A DNA stretch of 64,000 nucleotides from Peptoniphilus_A hominis. GTDB taxonomy: Bacteria > Bacillota > Clostridia > Tissierellales > Peptoniphilaceae. Position 1 is the stretch's first letter. Each line of letters begins with the position of its first letter. The stretch covers positions 124,001-188,000 of the forward strand of contig NZ_JBBMFO010000001.1 in assembly GCF_040096015.1 (NCBI RefSeq), written 5' to 3'. The notes below the pieces were generated by a model. That model was given only the letters and a program-made list of their open reading frames with translations. It ran no database searches and was not told where the DNA came from. A program made the translations under genes and the position numbers. Below, one piece after another: positions 58,293-64,000 of the stretch.

Positions 58293-59025
58293 TCAGTTGA
58301 GCACGCAACGCGTGCGAAACAAAAAACTACCCGCTATGCGGGTAGGCAACCATAGGTTATACCAAAAAATCACCTTCGTATTATAATAGAGTTGTTCAGA
58401 CCTAAAATAATAAGAGGTGATTAATATGGCACAAAAGGCAAATTCATTATCACACACAAAATGGATGTGTAAATATCATATTGTCTTTACACCAAAGTAT
58501 AGACGAAAAATAGTATTTAATCAATACCGAGATAGTTTGGGAGAAATATTTAGGACATTATGCAAATACAAAGGAGTAGAAATAATAGAAGGACATTTAA
58601 TGCCAGATCATGTGCATATGTTAGTTAGTATTCCCCCAAAAATATCAGTGTCAAGTTTCATGGGATACTTGAAAGGAAAAAGTGCACTAATGATGTTTGA
58701 CAAGCATGCAAACCTAAAATACAAATTTGGAAATAGACATTTTTGGGCAGAGGGATATTATGTAAGTACGGTAGGATTAAATGAACAAACAATAGCAAAG
58801 TATATAAGAGAGCAAGAGCAACACGACATAGCAATGGATAAATTGAGTGTAAAAGAATACGAAGATCCATTCAAAAGAAGATGAATGAAGCCCTTTCAGG
58901 GCTAGCTAAAGAGGCAAAAACAATAAGGTTTGAACAAAGTGAAAACCAGCGCCTTGAGACGCTGGTTGGTATCACTCGGGCTTATAGCCCGTGATCAAAC
59001 CACCCGTTTGACGGGTGGTTATGAT
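58293..59025 (+). mobile_element. IS200-like insertion sequence
   Basis: One Y1 transposase gene is flanked by hairpins. On the left are GCACGC-AAC-GCGTGC and CTACCCGC-TAT-GCGGGTAG (58327-58345). On the right are AGCCCT-TTC-AGGGCT, AACCAGCG/CGCTGGTT, CGGGCT-TAT-AGCCCG and ACCACCCG-TTTGA-CGGGTGGT (59000-59020). No inverted terminal repeats and no tnpB, as in the IS200 group. Exact ends are approximate. Confidence 0.8.
58426..58884 (+). CDS. tnpA: IS200/IS605-family TnpA transposase
   Basis: A 152-residue Y1 HUH transposase: HLMPDHVHMLV holds the HUH pair (H62, H64), and Y126 in TIAKYIREQEQHD is the likely nucleophile. Length is typical for IS200. ATG at 58426 has AGAGGTG before it; the in-frame GTG at 58417 is inside that site. 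It looks intact. Confidence 0.93.
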   Translation: MAQKANSLSHTKWMCKYHIVFTPKYRRKIVFNQYRDSLGEIFRTLCKYKGVEIIEGHLMPDHVHMLVSIPPKISVSSFMGYLKGKSALMMFDKHANLKYKFGNRHFWAEGYYVSTVGLNEQTIAKYIREQEQHDIAMDKLSVKEYEDPFKRR

Positions 59026-59033
59026 TATGTAAT

Positions 59034-59083
59034 TTACTCTCCCAGTGTTACTCGGTCAAATCTCGTCAAAAATCGTCAAAAAT
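59034..59083. repeat. Right-end integrase arm sites and inverted GAGTAACACTGGG copy
   Basis: 59034-59053 is the inverse of the 20-mer at 9669-9688 with two changes. Next come three tandem 10-mers: GGTCAAATCT (59054-59063), CGTCAAAAAT (59064-59073) and CGTCAAAAAT (59074-59083), matching the sites beside attL. Confidence 0.65.
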
Positions 59084-59129
59084 AAATGGTATTTTTTGAT
59101 ATTATTTGGATTTTTAATTTTTAAAAATA

Positions 59130-59158
59130 TTGATATTTATGGCTAAATACTCTAATAT
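59130..59158 (+). promoter_or_regulatory. Possible prophage-supplied promoter for rluD
   Basis: TTGATA (59130-59135), 17 bp, TAATAT (59153-59158), 48 bp before the rluD ATG. With the prophage present, rluD is cut off from the lspA operon, so this may replace its transcription. Confidence 0.5.
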
Positions 59159-59193
59159 ATAGCTTGTATGATAATTTTTTGGTATGTGGGGGT

Positions 59194-59210
59194 TAAAAGG
59201 TGACTTATGT
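59194..59210. repeat. attR core, 17-bp direct repeat
   Basis: Identical to 8536-8552. It contains the AAAGGTG ribosome site and the ATG (59207-59209) of rluD, so integration leaves rluD coding intact. Confidence 0.9.
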
Positions 59211-60109
59211 ACAAAAATACTTTTCTAGTAAGTACTCTTGATGTTGATTCTAGACTTGATAAATTTTTAGATCAAAAACTTGAAATAAATAGATCGCAAA
59301 TAAAAAAACATATTGAATCGGGAAATATTTTATTAAATGGAAAAATCGTAAAGGCAGGATATAGTTTAAGGGAAGGGGACACTATTACAGTTTCCTTTGA
59401 AGATGAGGAAAAACTTCTTCCAGAAAATATTGATTTTGACATAATTTATGAGGACGAATATCTTGCTGTAATATCAAAGCCCCAGGACTTAGTAGTACAT
59501 CCAGGTGCAGGAAATAAAAGTGGAACTCTTGTTAATGGTTTACTTTATAAATTTAAAAATCTATCTAACCCAATAGATGAAGATAGACCTGGCATCGTAC
59601 ATAGGCTTGATAAGGATACATCTGGTCTTATGATTATTGCAAAAAATGATGAGGCTTATTATAAACTGGTAGATATGTTTAAAAATCGAGAAATCGAAAA
59701 ACATTATTTGGCAATAGTCCATGGTAATATCTATGAGGACTTTGATGTTGATGCACCCATTGGAAGAGATCCCAATAATCGAATTAAAATGAAAGTTGTT
59801 GAAGAAAATTCTAAGCATGCCTCTACAAGCTTTCATGTTGTAAAAAACTTTGATAAATTTACTCTCTTAGATGTAACACTACACACTGGTAGAACTCATC
59901 AGATTAGAGTGCATTTATCCTATGTAAATCATCCAGTTGTTGGCGATGAGACCTATGGCATAAAAAATAAATATAAAATTAATAAGCAGCTTTTACACGC
60001 TTATAAACTTAAATTTATTCACCCACTTACAGGTGAAGAACTTGAAATTGTTGATGAATTTCCAAAGAGATTCAATGATTTTATGGCTATCTTTAGCAAG
60101 GAGAAATAA
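59207..60109 (+). CDS. rluD: Pseudouridine synthase RluD-like
   Basis: A 300-residue protein. N-terminal S4 domain (SRLDKFLDQKLEINRSQIKKHIE) and a pseudouridine synthase domain with the catalytic aspartate in RPGIVHRLDKDTSGLMIIAK. Normally co-transcribed with lspA; here its first codon lies in attR. It modifies 23S rRNA uridines in the RluD family; other specificities are possible. Confidence 0.93.
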   Translation: MYKNTFLVSTLDVDSRLDKFLDQKLEINRSQIKKHIESGNILLNGKIVKAGYSLREGDTITVSFEDEEKLLPENIDFDIIYEDEYLAVISKPQDLVVHPGAGNKSGTLVNGLLYKFKNLSNPIDEDRPGIVHRLDKDTSGLMIIAKNDEAYYKLVDMFKNREIEKHYLAIVHGNIYEDFDVDAPIGRDPNNRIKMKVVEENSKHASTSFHVVKNFDKFTLLDVTLHTGRTHQIRVHLSYVNHPVVGDETYGIKNKYKINKQLLHAYKLKFIHPLTGEELEIVDEFPKRFNDFMAIFSKEK

Positions 60110-60110
60110 T

Positions 60111-61487
60111 TTGAATAAATATGATGTAATAATAGTTGGTTCAGGCGCAAGTGGCGTCTTTGCCTCTTACGAATTTAAAAAGTTAAATTCAGATTTAAAG
60201 GTACTGGTAATAGACAAGGGCAATACAATTTATAAAAGACAGTGTCCAATAAAAACTGGACAAGTTGAAAGCTGTATTGGCTGTAAACCTTGCAATATCA
60301 TGAATGGTTATGGTGGAGCAGGTACTTTATCTGATGGAAAATATAATATTACAACAAATTTTGGCGGACAAATGCATGACTACCTTGGAAAAGAAGAGTC
60401 AATTGAACTAATGGAATATGTTGACTCCGTTCTATGCAAATTTGACGGCGGAAATTCAAAACTTTATGAGACAAGTGCATCAAATTTAAAAACTCTTGCC
60501 TTAAAACATGACTTACACTTGCTAGATGCCAAGGTTAGACATTTTGGCACAGATAGAAATGTGAAAATCCTAGAAAAAATTTATGAGTGGACTAAGGATA
60601 AAGTTGAAATAATTTTTAACACCACAATAGTTGATGTTGAAAAAAATGAAAATTTTAAACTTACTACTGACAAGGGTGAAACTTTTTACTGTGACAAATT
60701 AGTTCTTGCTTCAGGAAGAAGTGGCTCTAAATGGATTTCAGAAGTTTGCAAAAAATTTAATATTAATTTATTTTCAAACCAAGTGGATATTGGTGTCAGG
60801 GTTGAACTACCTGCAGAGGTTTTTAAACACATAACAGATGCAGTCTATGAGTCAAAGATAGTTTATCAAACTAAGGGCTACAACGACCTTGTAAGGACTT
60901 TTTGCATGAATCCTTATGGACAAGTAGTAGCTGAAAATACTAACGGCATTATAACTGTAAATGGGCATTCTTATGCTGACCCTAAGCTTCAATCAGAAAA
61001 CACAAACTTTGCTCTTTTAGTTAGCAATACTTTTACAGAACCCTTTAAGGATTCCAACGAATATGGCGAATCAATAGCAAAACTTAGCAATATGCTTGGA
61101 GGAGGAGTTCTATTACAAAGATTTGGAGATTTGGTTAAGGGAAGAAGATCTGATAAAAGAAGAATGCTTAAATGCTTTACTGAGCCAACTTTAAAGGCAA
61201 CTCCAGGTGATTTGTCCCTTGTAATTCCTAAAAGGCAACTGGACTCAATTATAGAAATGATTTACGCCTTAGATAAAATTGCACCAGGAACTGCAAATGA
61301 CGATACACTTTTATATGGAGTTGAAGTTAAATTTTATAATTCAAGAGTTGAAACTGATTCAAATTTTGAAACTTCAGTGGACGGTCTCTTTGTAGTTGGC
61401 GATGGTGGAGGTGCCACTCATTCACTTTCACAAGCCTCTGCTTGCGGAGTCTATGTTGCTAGATATTTAAATAGTATTATGTCTTAA
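60111..61487 (+). CDS. FAD-dependent oxidoreductase, COG2509-like
   Basis: About 458 residues from TTG at 60111 behind AAGGAG; the upstream extension of the frame overlaps rluD and is not needed. N-terminal dinucleotide fold DVIIVGSGASGVFASYE, a cysteine cluster (CPIKTGQVESCIGCKPC), GGAGTLSDGKYN, and FVVGDGGGATHSLSQA for FAD. It belongs to uncharacterised dehydrogenases; the substrate is unknown. Confidence 0.85.
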   Translation: MNKYDVIIVGSGASGVFASYEFKKLNSDLKVLVIDKGNTIYKRQCPIKTGQVESCIGCKPCNIMNGYGGAGTLSDGKYNITTNFGGQMHDYLGKEESIELMEYVDSVLCKFDGGNSKLYETSASNLKTLALKHDLHLLDAKVRHFGTDRNVKILEKIYEWTKDKVEIIFNTTIVDVEKNENFKLTTDKGETFYCDKLVLASGRSGSKWISEVCKKFNINLFSNQVDIGVRVELPAEVFKHITDAVYESKIVYQTKGYNDLVRTFCMNPYGQVVAENTNGIITVNGHSYADPKLQSENTNFALLVSNTFTEPFKDSNEYGESIAKLSNMLGGGVLLQRFGDLVKGRRSDKRRMLKCFTEPTLKATPGDLSLVIPKRQLDSIIEMIYALDKIAPGTANDDTLLYGVEVKFYNSRVETDSNFETSVDGLFVVGDGGGATHSLSQASACGVYVARYLNSIMS

Positions 61488-61512
61488 GAGTATGTGTAAG
61501 CATACTCTTTTC
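61486..61512 (+). terminator. Intrinsic terminator after the flavoprotein gene
   Basis: Perfect 9-bp stem AAGAGTATG-TGTAAG-CATACTCTT followed by TTCTT; it overlaps the stop codon. Confidence 0.8.
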
Positions 61513-61542
61513 TTGATAAATAGGCTGTTTTTCAGTTATAAT
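61513..61542 (+). promoter_or_regulatory. Promoter of miaB-mutS
   Basis: TTGATA (61513-61518), 18 bp, TATAAT (61537-61542), 26 bp before the miaB ATG. Confidence 0.65.
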
Positions 61543-61567
61543 ATAAAGATACGAAATGAGGATGTAA

Positions 61568-62965
61568 ATGGAAAATAAAGAACTAATTAACGATATAAAT
61601 AACAATGTAAATGAGTACATTAGAGATATAAAAGAAAATATTGATGAAAAGAAAGCCCTTGTCATTACTCATGGCTGCCAAATGAATGAGCACGATTCTG
61701 AAAAAATAACTTGGCTCCTTGAAAAAATGGGCTACAGCTTTGTAAAAGAAGTTGATGATGCTGATCTAATAATTTTAAATACTTGCTCAGTAAGACATTC
61801 TGCAGAGGATAAGGTCTACGGTCAACTTGGAAATTTAAAAAATTTAAAGTCTAAGAAAAAAAATATAAAAGTTGCAGTTTGCGGCTGCATGATGCAAAGA
61901 GAAGAGTCAAGAAATTATGTTGTAGAAAAATTTCCAAATGTGGATATTATTTTTGGAACAAATAATATTTGGAAACTGCCAGAGCTCTTAAAGTCATCCT
62001 ATGAAGGCAAAAAACTTGCCATTGATATAGAAGAAAATCCACTTAGCATAGATAATACTCTAGGCGCAAATAGACTTTATAATTTTAAATCCTATGTGAA
62101 TATTATGTATGGCTGCAACAATTTCTGTTCCTATTGCATAGTTCCTTACACAAGGGGAAGAGAAACGAGCAGAAGACCTCATGATATAATTAGAGAAATT
62201 GAAGAGCTTGCAAAAAATGGAACTAAGGAAGTGACTCTCCTTGGTCAAAATGTAAATTCTTATGGAAAAACTTTTGACGATAAATATTCTTTTGCAAATC
62301 TTCTTGAAGAAATTAATGACATAAAGGGAATAGAGAGAATTAGGTTTATGACATCACATCCAAAGGATATTTCCGATGAATTAATTTATTCCTTTAAAAA
62401 TTTAGATAAACTTTGCAATTTCTTACACCTTCCAGTTCAAGCTGGTTCATCAAGAGTTCTTAAGATGATGAACAGAAAATACACAAAGGAAGATTATCTA
62501 AGAAAGATAGATAAGGTAAAAAGTGTTAATCCAAACATGGCCCTTTCCACAGACATAATGGTTGGTTTTCCAGGTGAAAGTGAAGAAGATTTTCTTGACA
62601 CCTTAGATTTAGTTAAAAAAGTTGAATACGACACAGCCTTTACTTTTATTTATTCCATGAGGGAAAATACTCCTGCTGCAAGAATGGAACAAGTTCCTGA
62701 TAAGGTTAAACATGAGAGGTTTGAGAGACTTTTAGATATTTTATATCCAATTCAAGAAAAGAAAAATAAAGCTTTTATTGGAAAAGATGTAGATGTACTT
62801 GTTGAAGATTTCTCAAAAAAGGACGATTCCAATGTAAGTGGAAGAACTGATGAATTTAAACTAATAAATTTCAAGGGCAATAAAATCGATATTGGAAAAA
62901 TTCTAAAAGTTAGGGTAACAGAAGCAAATAGTTTTTCTCTAGTAGGTGAAAAAAATGAATCGTGA
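61568..62965 (+). CDS. miaB: tRNA-2-methylthio-N6-dimethylallyladenosine synthase MiaB
   Basis: A 465-residue methylthiotransferase. The N-terminal cluster-binding domain has THGCQMNEHDSE, LNTCSVRHSAEDK and VCGCMMQRE; the radical SAM motif is YGCNNFCSYCIVPYTRG; a TRAM domain ends it. It adds the methylthio group at A37 of tRNAs. It overlaps mutS. Confidence 0.96.
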   Translation: MENKELINDINNNVNEYIRDIKENIDEKKALVITHGCQMNEHDSEKITWLLEKMGYSFVKEVDDADLIILNTCSVRHSAEDKVYGQLGNLKNLKSKKKNIKVAVCGCMMQREESRNYVVEKFPNVDIIFGTNNIWKLPELLKSSYEGKKLAIDIEENPLSIDNTLGANRLYNFKSYVNIMYGCNNFCSYCIVPYTRGRETSRRPHDIIREIEELAKNGTKEVTLLGQNVNSYGKTFDDKYSFANLLEEINDIKGIERIRFMTSHPKDISDELIYSFKNLDKLCNFLHLPVQAGSSRVLKMMNRKYTKEDYLRKIDKVKSVNPNMALSTDIMVGFPGESEEDFLDTLDLVKKVEYDTAFTFIYSMRENTPAARMEQVPDKVKHERFERLLDILYPIQEKKNKAFIGKDVDVLVEDFSKKDDSNVSGRTDEFKLINFKGNKIDIGKILKVRVTEANSFSLVGEKNES

Positions 62966-64000
62966 AAAATTAACTCCTATGATGCAGCAATATCTTGCTG
63001 TAAAGGATGAGAATCCTGATGCAATTTTATTTTTTAGGCTTGGCGATTTCTATGAAATGTTCTTTGACGATGCCCTTCTTGCATCAAGAGAACTTGAAAT
63101 AACTCTCACAAAAAGAGATGCAGGTCTTGAAGAAAAGGCTCCTATGTGTGGAGTTCCATATCATGTGGCATCAGGATATATTTCAAAATTAATAAATAAG
63201 GGCTATAAGGTTGCCATTTGCGACCAAATGGAAGACCCAAAATTTGCCAAGGGCATAGTTAAAAGAGAAGTAACTCAAATTATTACCCCGGGAACCTTTA
63301 CGGACACTGAATATTTAAAGAGTGACTTGAACAATTACCTTCTTTCAATTTTTATTCACGGTTATTCTTTAAATTTAACATACTCAGATTATTCAACTGG
63401 AGAAATTTATTTTACAGAAAAAACTTTTTTGTCAAAGTCCGAATTGTATAATTTCTTACAAGATGAAATTGACAGAATTAGTCCCAATGAAATTTTATTA
63501 AATGATGAAGTTACTTCAAAGTTTAAGGAGAAAATAAAAAGAGATAATATTTTTCTAAATCCTTATCTTTCAGATAATTTAAGGGAAATCAATTTATTTA
63601 AAGATCTTGGAGAATATTTTAGTGAAAACTTTAAAGAAAATTTAAAAAATTTTTTATCAACAAATAATATTTCTGATTACACATCACTAAAAAAGATATT
63701 ACAGTACTTGGTAGTTACTCAAAAAATAAATTTAAAGCACATAAATAATATTAAACTCTATAATAATTTTGATTATTTAATCTTAGACGAAAGCTCAAAG
63801 AGAACACTTGAAGTTGTTAAAGGACTTAATACTTTTAGCAAAAAGGGTTCCCTATTAGATGTACTGGACAAGTGCAGCACCTCTATGGGTTCTCGTAAGT
63901 TAAAAAAATGGGTGGAAAGTCCACTGGTAAATTTAAATAAAATTTATGAGAGACAAAATTTAATAGAAGCCTTTACGAGAGACTTACTTCTTCAAGACAA
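62955..64000 (+). CDS. mutS: DNA mismatch repair protein MutS, N-terminal part
   Basis: ATG at 62955 lies inside the end of miaB; the frame runs off the window. Residues LTPMMQQYLAVK, FRLGDFYEMFFDDA (mismatch-reading FxE), APMCGVPYHV and KVAICDQMEDP are the MutS N-terminal domain; SSMGSR-like residues (TSMGSRKLKKWVESPL) begin the core. About 348 residues are present. Confidence 0.95.
   Translation, partial: MNREKLTPMMQQYLAVKDENPDAILFFRLGDFYEMFFDDALLASRELEITLTKRDAGLEEKAPMCGVPYHVASGYISKLINKGYKVAICDQMEDPKFAKGIVKREVTQIITPGTFTDTEYLKSDLNNYLLSIFIHGYSLNLTYSDYSTGEIYFTEKTFLSKSELYNFLQDEIDRISPNEILLNDEVTSKFKEKIKRDNIFLNPYLSDNLREINLFKDLGEYFSENFKENLKNFLSTNNISDYTSLKKILQYLVVTQKINLKHINNIKLYNNFDYLILDESSKRTLEVVKGLNTFSKKGSLLDVLDKCSTSMGSRKLKKWVESPLVNLNKIYERQNLIEAFTRDLLLQD

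Larger units (their letters stand above)
8536..59210. mobile_element. Complete prophage, contractile-tailed, lambda-like head and P2-like tail
   Basis: Bounded by a 17-bp perfect direct repeat (8536-8552 and 59194-59210). It contains integrase, repressor switch, replication, packaging, head, tail, fibre, lysis and accessory modules in conventional order, with no obviously broken essential gene. Coding regions look richer in G+C than the host flanks, from inspection only. Sheath, tube and baseplate genes indicate a myovirus-type particle. The lysogeny genes and an IS200-like element lie at opposite ends. Confidence 0.95.

Noticed and set aside
60033..60110. Longer N-terminus of the flavoprotein
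   Set aside because: It overlaps rluD out of frame and lacks a ribosome site; TTG at 60111 has one and begins just before the FAD-binding motif.

Overview
The window is a low-GC Firmicutes chromosome carrying one complete integrated prophage. Host genes are strongly AT-rich, use TTG and GTG starts behind AGGAGG-type ribosome sites, and keep a Clostridia/Tissierellia gene order (der-plsY-gpsA; an HlyD-like gene-yggS-sepF-S4 protein-lspA-rluD; miaB-mutS). A Peptoniphilaceae-type anaerobic coccus is my best guess; the phylum is safe, the family is inference.

Host left flank (1-8545): end of a TraB/PrgY gene, a split ThrE-type exporter on the minus strand, der-plsY-gpsA, then the envelope/division run ending at lspA. 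Host right flank (59207-64000): rluD, a COG2509-like flavoprotein, miaB and the start of mutS.

Prophage (about 8536-59210, 50.7 kb): it sits exactly between lspA and rluD and is bounded by a perfect 17-bp direct repeat that contains the lspA stop codon and the rluD ribosome site and start codon. From left to right: integrase, a SWIM/SAP protein and a LexA-like repressor (minus strand); a divergent switch with four palindromic operators; a long early operon (Cro-like and MerR-like proteins, a methylase-like protein, MazG-like, HNH, ThyX, DUF2800 nuclease, DUF2815, family A DNA polymerase, VapE primase-helicase); an iteron-rich probable origin; VRR-NUC, SNF2 helicase, DUF3310 and a sigma-like late regulator; 1.3 kb of non-coding DNA with RNA-like folds, direct repeats and a tRNA-Ser(GCU); lambda-like packaging and head genes interrupted by a self-contained HicAB cassette; a P2-like contractile tail with a -1 frameshift site in its chaperone gene; fibres; and lysis genes.

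The right end (55410-58290) is an accessory region. Three rightward promoters share one operator-like sequence and drive small, mostly unrecognised proteins and a ribbon-helix-helix protein. Interleaved on the opposite strand are three compact promoter-hairpin-terminator cassettes that look like small RNAs. One has a perfect consensus promoter and two hairpins, each followed by the 3' tag typical of type I/III CRISPR repeats. It is a candidate RNA anti-CRISPR (CRISPR-repeat mimic) and the observation most worth testing. An IS200-like element and the integrase arm sites close the prophage.
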